A stretch of 64,000 nt of DNA from Pseudevernia furfuracea (Eukaryota; Ascomycota; Lecanoromycetes; Lecanorales; Parmeliaceae): NCBI GenBank assembly GCA_022315425.1, contig JAIUPT010000038.1, forward strand, positions 2,223,501 to 2,287,500, given 5' to 3'. The position numbers were made by a program, and so were the translations under genes. The notes beneath the pieces were generated by a model. It was given only the letters and a program-made list of their open reading frames with translations, was not told the origin of the DNA and made no database searches. Shown piece after piece: positions 44,212 through 55,600 of this stretch; position 1 is the stretch's first letter, and each line of letters starts with the position of its first letter.

Positions 44212-44745
44212 ATGCCACAAAGCACCACCACTAGCCAAATTCACTACGATGTCCTCGCCCTCCCAACCAACCTCTCCCAACGCAAAGGCCTCACAAACAA
44301 AGACATCCGCCTCGCCTACCGATGCGCCCTCCTCCTCCACCACCCCGACAAATCCTCTCCCCACCCAACATCAACAACAACGACAACGACAACCCCATCC
44401 TCAAACCCCACCATAGACGCTATCACCCTCGCCTACAGGACCCTCATCGACCCCACCACCCGCTCCGAGTACGACCGCTCCCTCCTCCTCCTCACATCCT
44501 CCTTTCCATCCACAACTCGATTCCCATACAATAATAACAACAACAATAATACCTCCCACCCAGGTCTCGAAACGATAGATCTAGACGCCATGGGCTACGA
44601 CGCCAAAGAGGAGATCTGGTACCGCGGCTGCCACCGCTGCGGCAAGGGCGGCATGTACGTGATTACGGAGGAGGAGCTGGAGCTCAACGCCGAGTACGGG
44701 GAGACGATCACGCAGTGCCATGGCTGCAGTTTGTGGCTGAGGTGA
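44212..44745 (+). CDS. DPH4: Diphthamide biosynthesis protein 4 (J domain, CSL zinc finger)
   Basis: 177 residues from ATG 44212. The N-terminal J domain has IHYDVLALP, RLAYRCALLLHHPDKS (HPD motif), then AITLAYRTLIDPTTRSEYDR. The C-terminal CSL zinc finger has GCHRCGKGGMYVIT and ITQCHGCSLWLR (two CxxC pairs). This order defines Dph4/DNAJC24, which supports Dph3 and the radical step of diphthamide formation on translation elongation factor 2. A run of seven Thr lies between the HPD motif and helix III and a run of seven Asn in the linker; both are low-complexity expansions. Single exon. Confidence 0.9.
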   Translation: MPQSTTTSQIHYDVLALPTNLSQRKGLTNKDIRLAYRCALLLHHPDKSSPHPTSTTTTTTTPSSNPTIDAITLAYRTLIDPTTRSEYDRSLLLLTSSFPSTTRFPYNNNNNNNTSHPGLETIDLDAMGYDAKEEIWYRGCHRCGKGGMYVITEEELELNAEYGETITQCHGCSLWLR

Positions 44746-46659
44746 ATTTTGCCGTCGTTGACGAGGATGATGGGTGAGCGTACAAACGACGACGAGGACG
44801 GATTTAAGAAAGAAGAAAAGAAGAAAAGAAGAAAAGAGAAAGGTACATCAGAGCCAAAAGCCCCACCCATCCAACCCATACATAACGCAGTCCACTTTAC
44901 CGCTCGCCGTTATCTCCCTTCCATCCTTCCCTCCGCCTGACCAGCAGTTCACACACACGTGTGGAGATGAATCGAACCTAAGTAACCTGGCTGGCAAGGA
45001 AACCCAAAGAAAGAGAAAAGGACGAACGAATGAACGAAAGACCAACCAAACAAAATCAGAAAGCGCTCCTGACCAAGCCACACACTCTCCCTGGTAGGCA
45101 ACGGAGTCTGAAGCGCCGAAATACAACCACAGGACCGGCCGATATTCCCTCCAAGCAAAGCGGCTGGCACTCCGTACTAGGCGTGAAGTCTGCTCCAAAG
45201 TACGAGGTACCATTCTTTCAGTAGTGGTGAAAAGAAATCGCTTTGAACGGCGGTAGCCCATTGATGTACTGGTTCAAACTTGCTGTTAACATCCCAAGCT
45301 GATATCCCGTAGCATCCAACAACTTCCCGTGGATCCCACATTTAGCACCGAGAGGATTTACATCCATCCATCCGTCCATCCATCCACCCATCCTAAATTC
45401 CACACATCGCTTCCCACCCTTCAGTCTCCCTCTCTCCCTCCTTCCCCATCTCCCAGTAAGAACAGAAACCAAGTACCCCAAAACCCGGCCGCTCCATGCA
45501 TTCGGATAAATGGAGTGTAGTGATTTTGAACCCGTAAGACTTGGTCGGGTCTTCATGATGGGGGTGGTGTATGTGTATATGTACATATGAATGTTTACAA
45601 TACAACAATGTATGTCTTGTAAGCTCAACTCTGCTCTACTCTACTCTGCTCTGCTCTGCTCTAGTCCGGTCCGCGCTTTGGGAATCGAGACAACTTTCTG
45701 GGATCGATCTGGTCTGTCGGACACGATGACGGTTGATATGTTTACTTACTTACTTACCTACCTACTTACTTACTGGCTTATTGTACGAGATGAGATGAGA
45801 TGAGCGTCTTTGATTCTTACGTGGTGTGGTCGTGGTCGTGGTGGTGAGATGAAGACGCGCGAGGTGAAGTTTGATTGGAGTTGTTCGAATAGAGGAGGGT
45901 TTCGATGTTGTTGTTGTTATTGTGGTGGTGATGGTCGTGATGTTGCTTCTGAAAGCCAATCGAGAGGAGAAGAGAGGGGAAGGAGAAGGAGGGAGGGGTT
46001 CACAGTAATACGTAATCTAACCAAGAAGAAGCATTCGACAATGTAAATTACGGGCCAGAAACCTATATCAATTGCACCGAGATGATGAGCTTACTTTCTT
46101 ACTTACTTTATCTCCTTAAGAATGTTAGATTCCTGAAATGAAAATAGAGTGTCATCTCATCTCATCTCATCTCTGACGATGAATGAATGAATGGATTGCC
46201 CCGGGTGGATTGGATAAACAAGAAATAAAAAGACTTGGCTTGGGTGGGTGGCTTTTAGTCGAGCCTGGTCGATCAACAAAACAACTAATTGGTCAAGTAT
46301 GGGATGTTGTTATTAACAGAGGGTAGGTATACTCGATCCGGCACAGGTCTTTTGTCAGTGAGTGTACTATTCACTCTATATATGTAGGTAGTACATTCTC
46401 TTATGGAGATGAAAATTTGTTCTAACCTCAAAGAAGGAAAGGAAGGAAGGAAGGAAGGAGGGATCTTAGAAATTTGCTCTGCATGACAAGCCCAGGCTGT
46501 CGGCCGAAAGAGTGTGCGATTGCTGTTGTCAAGGCAAGTATTGAGTATTCCCAGAGTGAGTTTCTTGCGATGAAGCCAAGTTGCAGAACATAAAAGGCCA
46601 GTGACACTCTACTCCCGACGCTTTCGCTACGGCTACTTCAGAGGAAGCTACGCTTAGCG
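44746..46659. repeat. Microsatellite-dense gene-free island
   Basis: Separate simple repeats are packed together: CATC at 45361-45392, CTCTG at 45627-45662, ACTT at 45741-45774, GAGAT at 45787-45803, GTGGT/TTG-rich at 45820-45950, CATCT at 46152-46173, GAAT at 46180-46192, GGAA at 46433-46460. No coding frame supported. Confidence 0.8.
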
Positions 46660-47160
46660 TTAGGCTCTCGGAAATAAAAGCATTTGGGCGTCGATACTGT
46701 GTGGAAGCTGTATTCGATGAGCTGGCTCAAGCTCTTCCTTGGACCATTTGAACAGTGAGGGAGAAGCATAGCTTGACATATCCTGAGATGACACTGCAGC
46801 TGGCTTCCTTTGATCGAATTGTAACGAAGACCCGCTGTCCTTCATGTACGCGAGGTAGGTAAGCATCAAGCGACCGCATGCTGTCGAGGGAATCCGCCTG
46901 TTCATTCTGAGATCACTTTGACGGTATAGATAATTCGAATTTATCTTCAAGAGACAAGATCGCGTACTTTTAAAGAGAGTAGATGGATGTAAAGATAGGA
47001 AAAAGTGTAGCAACGAAGCGATATCGTCTGCTCGGATTGCCATAGACTTCAAGAATTTGGACAAATTAAAACTGGGATCGAGTTTGAAGTCAGGTTCTAG
47101 CCAAAGGACTAGTGATAGAACAATGCGCACACTCACTAGACCTACTTCAGAAGCTCGCAT
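46660..47160 (-). CDS. Hypothetical protein, unrecognised
   Basis: 166 residues from ATG 47160, ending at 46660 (LLFPRA). Mixed hydrophobic and basic composition (RADDIASLLHFFLSLHP). No domain, signal peptide or relative identified, and no splice support. Could be a chance frame; kept because it is the only sizeable ATG-started frame in this gene-poor stretch. Confidence 0.25.
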   Translation of the reverse strand: MRASEVGLVSVRIVLSLVLWLEPDFKLDPSFNLSKFLKSMAIRADDIASLLHFFLSLHPSTLFKSTRSCLLKINSNYLYRQSDLRMNRRIPSTACGRLMLTYLAYMKDSGSSLQFDQRKPAAVSSQDMSSYASPSLFKWSKEELEPAHRIQLPHSIDAQMLLFPRA

Positions 47161-47853
47161 CAGTAGGAGTAAGAGTTAGTGCGAAATTGCTAGTCATTTG
47201 AATGATGCTATTTGCAGAAGTGCTATTTGTAGATGTACGATATGCGTATAGGAGATTCAGGGGATGTGGCATGTTCAATCATTTTCTTCTCTTTGGAGCT
47301 ACAGCAGCCTTGTTGGCCGCCCCCCCCCCCCTTGGGGCGTCGGCTTTCTAGCTAGATAGCCTTCATAGCCACTCCGGGTCTACACCGCTGAGGTGTAGGG
47401 AGTCTTCTAGCGCTAAGGTAGCCTATTTGGGCATTATCCAGGCTGCTAGAGGCCCTACCTAGGTCGCTAGCCCCGGCGTTGGAGTGCCCAATCATGAATC
47501 GAAATATCTACTACGGGTCCCTGGGAGTGCCATGAAGACACTAATTAGAGTTGGTGCTAGGTCGAGACGGCACCTTGCGCCGTGAGCCTCAGCATGCGTA
47601 ATACACCTGCTTTCATAGCGTTGATAGTGGCCTTTGCCCGTACCCACGATTAATCATCTACCATGCCATCAAGCAACGTTTAGTATATCATCGTAGTCTG
47701 TCATGAGCATTGCCTTTTCTGGCTATCTAAGAGTCTTTGCCACATACTGTCCTGCTGACTGCGCGATGACGATATGAGCAAGACTCAGCCAGCCAGATGG
47801 AACTTGCGAAACCATGCTAAATACATGCGGTGCGACATCAGATCCCTCAACAT
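47161..47853. other. Intergenic, TAG-rich and poly-C; possible transposon relic
   Basis: A run of C at about 47320-47332 is followed by CTAG-rich sequence unlike the neighbours (47340-47480). No terminal repeats or coding remains identified. Confidence 0.3.
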
Positions 47854-48330
47854 TCATATGCCTTCCGAAGTCTTGACTGAACTAGACCTCTCATTCGACA
47901 GGTCCTCCACCTTTGAGTTATGCGGAGCCTCATGAATACTGTAATCAAAGTCTTCGGATAGCAGATTGACAGACAACGGGTACGAGGCCTCCTGAGTTCG
48001 AGTGAGCTCGAGGGTTGATACATCGAGTTCATACGTACGATTTCTGTCATGCTTTGAGGCCACCGTTCGTGATCAGTCGATCGATAAGTAAATTACCTTC
48101 CATTTCTGCGGATGATCAATGCAACGTCTGCGTGACATAATCGCGCTAGCTGATCTGTCTTTTTCATTGAGTTTGGTTTTCTTCTGGCGAACTGCTGTGC
48201 TTTTGCTTTTGCTACGTAAGGCATTTTTTAGCTTTCCTGTTAATTCGACGACAACGTTCTTAACAGAGAACGGGTAGGGAGCATTGTATAGACGACAACC
48301 TAAAAGTAACGTCGAATGAAAAGCATGCAC
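47854..48330 (-). CDS. Hypothetical two-exon gene, start uncertain
   Basis: A 45-nt intron (48052-48096, GTAATT..CTGAT..CAAAG) joins CIDHPQKWK in phase to HDRNRTYELDVSTLELTRTQ. The frame upstream is open to 48330 but has no ATG there; ATG 48138 (MSRRRCIDHPQ) is the nearest start, or an upstream exon may join at a TTTTAG acceptor near 48304. The Lys/Arg-rich section (KNALRSKSKSTAVRQKKTK) is followed by an acidic end. No family recognised. Confidence 0.35.
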
Positions 48331-49641
48331 TCGAAGGACATATATTCTTCGAGTTAAATCACTGGGCCGTCGGTATTAACGATGAAGATAGATTTCTTAT
48401 TTAACTTAGAGCAATTATTGTCAGGACCAGTACAGAGTCAAGTCATGTAGGTGTATAGAATGAGACAACTAGATACAGAACAACTATGTACTGGGAGGGA
48501 GGGCCATATATGTATGGCTGAGTGAACCTGCCAAGGCACGCTAAGCCTAAAAGGGATAGTGTGTCAACAAAGGAATGCTAACACAGGCAGGTGTCACCAA
48601 GGGATGCAGGGTACGCTCGTAACAATTATAGAAAGTATAAAATTCGAGATCAATGATTATCGCTTATCTTCGTCTCACTTTTTCGCTTTTTATTCGTTTT
48701 AGAGATATCGATATTCTCTTATTGTACAGTCTCAAGACGAGACAATCGAGAATATTTAAGAATAGTCTGACGTACTTTCTTTGAGAAATCTGATTGATCT
48801 TTAATTCGAGAAGATGTCTCAGATCGATTTACGTTAGCCTATTTAAATATGCTAAGACGTCGTTAAAATCCTCGTTCTCAGCTCTATTAATTGCTCTTCG
48901 CATAATAACAGCTACGATAAGAGCTTTGATTCTCGTTTTTCGCTTAATGATTTTAAATTCTTCGAGATATAGTAGTCTATATGTAGTTACTACTATTCTA
49001 AAAGCGTAATTAATCTCAGTATCGTGTGAGATCATAAAGTAATAATATATAGTGATTTCTATGAAGTAAATAATATAATAAACAAAGCAATTGCGGGCAA
49101 GCGAATGCCAAGACGCTAGAATTTTAGCGTCATAACTCACTTCTCGAATGCACGAGTACAGAAGGAGAAGGTTTTCACTGGTGTCATTTGTTTTTGGACA
49201 AGAGCTGGCGTCAAAAGCGCGAATGACGGTCAAAGATGGGCTTGGTCAACACCGCTTGACCCTGCACAGACTTCTCTTCGGCCGTGTGCAATGGTTCATG
49301 TCTACGAGGGGACAATGTGTTCCAGGCATTGAGTTGCTTCTCCCTATCCTCATCTATGTACAAAGCAATGCCACGATATCGATCTCAACCAAGGATAGTG
49401 AAGACAAGATGGACGACCTGCACGCCTGCCACCGAGCCTCCACTACCTAGCCTCAACCATAACGAAAAGGAGTATGCCGCATCATCTGTTCCGAAATCGC
49501 TTGGAACCATTGGCTATGAACCCTTCGCTTGCTATCCCTTCGCTCAAGTGCATACGACAAGATCCAGCGCCTTTTACAAATGCCCAACTGACTATTAGTG
49601 TATTTAGCAAGTTATCGTCATGAAGTCTTGAAAGGTGTGAT
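48331..49641. other. AT-rich gene-free stretch before TOM1
   Basis: The middle part (48610-49110) is strongly AT-rich; the rest has only weak frames. Confidence 0.4.
48610..49110. mobile_element. AT-rich, RIP-like transposon relic (tentative)
   Basis: AT content rises sharply, with abundant TA, TTAA and TCGAG-type words and no intact frame. A minus-strand frame at 48829-49233 is rich in Ile, Tyr and Lys codons, as often left in elements eroded by repeat-induced point mutation. No protein family or terminal repeats could be identified, so the identity is inference from composition. Confidence 0.35.
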
Positions 49642-52600
49642 TTATGCGAAGCCGAAATACTCGCTTCCAGCCGTCATGGCCGTGTAGACTTGTTGTCGGA
49701 GGGCTTCGTAGCTCTCATACTCTGGAAGATCAAGTTCTGAGGAGCGAGTTAGCTATTGATAACAGGCTTGTGGGCTAAATCTGCTTACGATTGAAGCAAG
49801 TATGCGAGCTTGGTAATCTGTCCTTATTGCCGTAATCCCGGTGGATATTGAATCTGCTAAAGCCATTCATACCCTCAAGCTGGCCAAAGCCGTTGAGAGG
49901 CACTTTGCTGGTACCTGTAACGAATTGTAGAAGCTTGGCTCGTTCCTCCTTGTCGAATGAGCGGACTGCGCGCCAGAACCACTGGATTTGTGGCGACGAA
50001 GCTTGGTAGTTGTGGTATTCGGTATGATTCTTCCAATCGTCGACATCGATATCGGGCAGACCAGAGATGAGCAGCTCAAGCTCTTGCTCGTTGAAGATCG
50101 CGATCAACTCTGGCGGGACAATATCGTGAAAGCCTGGTTGTCATTAGTATAGAAATTAGAATCGCCAGCCTTGAATGAAGTCTTACCTTGCAAGAACATC
50201 TCTAATTGTGCTTGCACAGATCCCGTAAGACGGTACTCCACTACGAGCTGAACATATTCATGCTTATTCTCCTCAGTGACCGGGATGTTGCGACCGTTCT
50301 CAGTAAGATCCACGACCTCAGTAACGCCGAAGTCATCAGTCTCAACTGAGAAGGTTTCAGTGATGATTTCCGTGATATCATTTTCCAGCATCCACAGCAG
50401 TGACTTATAATAGTCCAGGTCCAAAGTTTCCATATCCTTGATTGACACCGTCTTGCCGAGGATTCGCTTGTAGACGGCTCTACTGAAATGGCAGTCTAAT
50501 GCTCGACCTTCGTAGAGAGCTTTGCCGATAATGCGACCGATGAACTTGAAGAACATGAGATGCTCTTCATTGACCTTGCTGAGCTTATTGGGGTGGAATG
50601 TGGTACGGTCAGAGGCGACTGGAATGAATAGAGCATAGTCTGGGTTGAACATCTGCCGCGAAAGAACTTGGAACCATTCTCGAGTCACTCCACCAGCGTC
50701 AACTCCCTCTTCGCCATGAAAGCGAATGCTGAGCTTCCCGTACTTGATTTCGTCACCAGTCTTGTACGAAAGATTTTTGAACGAGTCAAGAAAGACTTGG
50801 TCACGACGGACAGATAGCTGTAAAGGTGGCTGAGGATGTCTCGCTTCTGTACCACGAGAGTGTAAGCGTCGAGTGAAGTAGTTTCGCTTGTTGTCGAATT
50901 CCAAGACCTTGGGATTTTTGACCAGCAGAGAGAACGTGCCACTCATGAGCTTGGGGTTGTGTCGAACAAGGTCGTTAAGTATCTTACGATGGTCTTCGGT
51001 AAATTTGAAAAAGAGGCTCTCCATGAAAGATTCTGGTGGAGGGCTTGTGATAGCGAACTCTTTGGCGGCTTTAATTAATGGGATTTCCTTAAGTGTCGTG
51101 TTCTTGCAGACGACCATGAGTGCCTCAATCAGTGGTAAGAGGATAGTGGCAACGTTAAGCGAACCGTCGCCTTGACGGATGCTGTTCAGGCACTCGCTGA
51201 GCTTATTCCAGAGCGAGCCGAAAGTCGGGTTCTCGTACAATGTTGTAAGGAGATCCTCTTTTGGTGTGGAGGTCTCAGGTGAATCCTCTTTGCTATCCAC
51301 AGCAGAAGTTGGCTTGCCACCAATATGCTTATGGTCAAACAAGTAGTCCAAAGCAGTGAGTACACGAAGTAGCTTGGCTTGATCCGAAGAAGCAGGGGAG
51401 AATTTTGTTAAAGCCATGCCCTGGATGTCGGTACCGGATTCGGCTCGTTTGATTTGTGGTACCAGCTCGTCAAGATCCTGTAGGATAGAGTGGCCTAGAT
51501 CTTGAGCCTGCTCGATCAATCCTTTGCCGAAGACTTCCTTTGCCCCTGGAATTCCCGAAAGATTGTTGATGGTCGATAGCGTGTCTCGGAATGTCTTTGC
51601 ACTGCATTCGCGAGCTGCAAGGATGTTGACTACTAGTCGAAGATTCTCCTCAGGTACAACAGGCGGTGTCAAATCGCGAGCCTTCTTTGCTTTCTCTTCC
51701 GCTGGCTTCTTCGCTTCATCCTCTTTGGCTTGACCTTCCGTTTCCCCTGTGGTGGTTTCCTGGCGTGTCCCACCCTCTGCCCGAACATCCATCATGGGAG
51801 ACGTGCTCTCTTCTGTTGAAGGCTCTGCTGTCTGGGCAAGATCTTGCACAGGCTGATCGGCTATGGATCCCTCAGGGCCGGTAACAGGCTCTCGCTGTGT
51901 CGCAGGAGCTTCAATAACTTTCGGCTCTTCGGGCTTATCCTTGTCTTTCCGGAACAACATTGTCAGTGGATGAGTAACGCTCTGCAGTAGACTAGAAAGT
52001 TGCTCCATGCAGCCAGAGCTCTCCATAATGAGCTTGCGATCCAACAGACTGAGCAAGGCATTCAGTGCGAACTTAGACGCCCTATTCTCTTTGGCTTTGC
52101 CTTTTCGGTTGGCTTTTGTCTTCATGCCCGACGTGACTTCGTGCTCCTCGAGGAAGAACGCTGGAATATGAGCGTTGTATTGCGTCAACGAAACAAGTGC
52201 GCTCAAGCACTGCTGGATGACCATGAGAGGTGTTGCTTCCATATTGCTGGCAACGGATGCCATCGGTCCAGTAAGGTTCCGTTTTAGTGGCTGAGGCGTC
52301 TTCTGGGTAACTGGCTGTTTGGCTCGAAGCGAAAGATGAGTGAAACTTCGCTCGATAGCATTAATATCGGTGCTGCCGTCTTGGAGGATTGAAAGTAAAA
52401 GACTTATGACCTCTGCACGATTCTGGCGATTCCGTGACACGTCATGGAGAATACCATTGAGGGATTGGCGGGAACTACCTTGTTGAGGCACGAACATCAG
52501 GCGGAGCAAGGTTGCAACGCCGGCTTTGTCGAGCATTTGCACAATTTGCTTTCTCGGAGGCTTCTTCGCCGCGGGCTGTGGTGGTCGTCCGTCGAGTATT

Positions 52601-55600
52601 TGACGCACCAGACCATTTGCTCGACCACCACGACCAGCAATTCCTGCAAAGCGATGCATAGGTCGGTTACCACCTAGAGCTCGGGCTTCTGCTGCAATTT
52701 CTTCGGGGAGCTGGGCGAGCATCTCCTCGTCTTGCTCCATTAGAACGTTTTGTCGAAGTGCTGGGTCAAGCGAAGCGAAGAAACTCGCAGGGTCCATTTC
52801 TTCCGCACGAGCAGGTCCACCACCGGTAGCGGTCTGCTGTCTCCTACGGGCCTCTTCTCGTTCACGTCGTCGTCGATCCTGTGCTTCTTGCTGGAGTAAC
52901 TCTTCTCGAATCTCAGGGGGAAGAGCTTCAAGAAATTCGCGGCTGATATCCGTAGGCTCTTCGCCGGCAGCCGCGGCCTCAGATCGCTGAATCGCAAGCT
53001 GAGACATGAGAACTTCTTCGCGGATCTCCTCAGGCAATGCTTCGAGGTAAGCCATGTCGATACCCAGACCAGTGATGTCAAGCTCGCGCCCACGAATAGT
53101 CGTCCGCACTCGCTCACTGGATTCAGATGGGCCCGCTGCAGGTTCCTCCACTGACGTTGGCCCTTCCGTATTCTCCGTAATATCGGCAGGCTCGTCGACT
53201 TGTGTATTCTCCACGCCTTCCATAGCCCCTTCATGTTCGGTAACTTCTGATTCTTGGCCCTCAGGAGGCGCTGCTTCGGCCTCCGAGGCTGCTCGGGCGG
53301 CAGCCGCTTCCCGAGCTTCGCGTTCTGCTTTTTCTTGCTGCTCCTTCATCTCTTTCTCAACCGTCTCCTGCGCTAACTTCTCTTCCCTCAATTTTTCTCG
53401 TTCTCGCTTCTCCTCCTCAGCTCGACGCTCGCTCTCCTCATCTTCCCGCTTCTTCCTCTCAACTGCTGGCGGTACTAGGATGCGAAGGAGATATTCCGTT
53501 ATGCGCATAGCCTTTTCGATATGACTATTGCCGAAGAGAAGTCGAGATTCTTCTTGCCATCGTTGATAGGTGACCGCAGGCGAGACCACTGCCTGTTGTG
53601 GATTTCCATCTCGGTTGACCCGAGAGGGCTCGTGGTGTGCATGTCCCCGAACACCACCAAGGAGGTTCTCAATATCACGTGGCAACGTAAGGGCGCTTCC
53701 AAGGGCGCCTCCACCGATAGAAATTTGCACAGCACCACCCGGGCCACCAACAGCACTGAAGCCCATGCCGCCAATATCACCTCTTCGACCTACAGATGCA
53801 ATGAGGCTATTAAGAAATGAGACAGGACTGTCAGCAGATATCATACCACGGGGTCGTCGACCAGGCTCCGTTCCATGGACCCAGTAGTCATCAAGACTCG
53901 CGGCAGCGTCTGATATGCCGGCTGAGCGTTGACCTCTTGTTCCGCGCGAGGATTCTGACGCCACACTGCGTTGCAGAAGTGGATTGGTGTTATCGTCACT
54001 TGAGCGGGGTACGCCCGCAGGCCGGTGAGAACGGTAAGATGACAGGTGTGTAAGATGTGTGCGAGGGTCGTTCAATGAGCCAGGAAAGGAAGACCAAAGA
54101 TCAGGCATGCGACGAGAATGGTGGTGATGGTGGTGGTGATGCCCTCTTGGCAATGGCATGCCTGGGTCATCATCAGGATCCCAACCGAAAGGAGGCTCAG
54201 GCATCCCAGGCTCCTCATCATCGTATTCGGGCTGGAACATGACATCTTCATCGTCGACGTCATCTTCATTCTCATCTTCGTCGTCTTCGTCCTCCTCATC
54301 ATGTTCGTGCCCGACGACGTCGTCCATGTACCTACCTCCAATACCTTCTTCAAGATCCATGGGGAGAGCTCCCCGACCATCTTCGAGTCCTTCAAGACGC
54401 TGAAGAGCAGCTTCTGGGCCTCCAAATTCTCGAACAATATCTCTCACAGCACTCTCGGCATCCTGTGTGTCTTGACTGAAGCCTTGGTCGAGGTCATTTT
54501 CTTCGTGGTAGCGTGCAATGTCTTCTCCATCCTCGTCTTGCCAGTCCTCGTCTTCGCCTTCGGCCAGGCTGGCGTTCTCGCTATCGCCAGTGATTTCATC
54601 GATGACTTCAATTTCGTTGTCTTCGTCCATATCTTCGGAATCGTCCTGGTCTTCATCGTCATCGCTTGGCTCATCGTCTTCCGCATCGATGACCACTTCG
54701 ACGTCCATACCAGCGTCCCCGTGAAGGCCTTCGATGGGACCCGCCTCTCCAAGGTCTTCGTCCTCATCGCTGATGACTTCATCGTCACGTTCCATGCCCT
54801 CCTCGTATTCCATGCCCTCCTCATATTCATCGTCGTACATCTCTTCGTCACCTTCCGAAGACTCCGAGCTCGACTCTTGATCTCTACCTGGCTCAAACAT
54901 ACCGAGGGTGGAGTTTCGGAACAAATCTGGAGTCTCTTCTCGGCCGTCATCCGTGTCGGAAACTGAGGTGGCAGAAGAAATTTCATCTTCGTCTGTCGTA
55001 CCTGGAATGCTAGAGATGCTTGAGCTCTCGCTGAGCACGATGGCAGTTGCTGTGAGTTGCTTGAGTGGTCGCAGGATGTATTTGATAGCGCGCTTGGCCG
55101 GTGGGAAATTGAGATCGATGTCTGCAATAGAGCCTGTAAGAGCTGCGATGAAGTTCTTTTCGAACATGATCTTGGCTATGGATTTCTGAAACCCTCCTTC
55201 GACACCGGGGGAAGGCGAGCCACTGGCCGGAACAAGTCTTCCCATCAACAAGCGGTTGAAAAGATCTGCTAAATCGAGCAAGCGAGCATACTTGACATCA
55301 GGATGCTCTTCTGACGCGTTGGCATCTCTGTAAGCTTTGAGAGCATGCTCTAGGACAAACTTGCGCACAAAGAGTAGATCAGGTTCATCGTCCTCGTCCA
55401 CAGCATCGCGCTTGTTGGGATAACCGTTCTCATTGGTCCTGAGACACAGAGAGACAATGGCAGACATAGCCCAATTAGACGTAAGATTTTTTTTGCGGTA
55501 TTCAATCGTCTCCTCGTGGCTGAGAGTGCCCACGGGGATGACATCATTCAGGAGATAATTAAGAATAGCAGATCGAGGTTTTGAGGGAGTCATTGCTTTG

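Noticed and set aside
43565..46460. Possible CRISPR-like or satellite array
   Set aside because: Only short simple-sequence repeats without spacers, in a eukaryotic genome.
48829..49233. 134-codon minus-strand frame as a transposase or polymerase fragment
   Set aside because: No recognisable motif; only AT-biased composition supports a mobile origin, so it is not called a protein.
54118..54966. 282-codon plus-strand frame
   Set aside because: Antisense shadow of the Asp/Glu-rich TOM1 segment; its Val/Phe/Ile-rich translation is what acidic codons give on the opposite strand.
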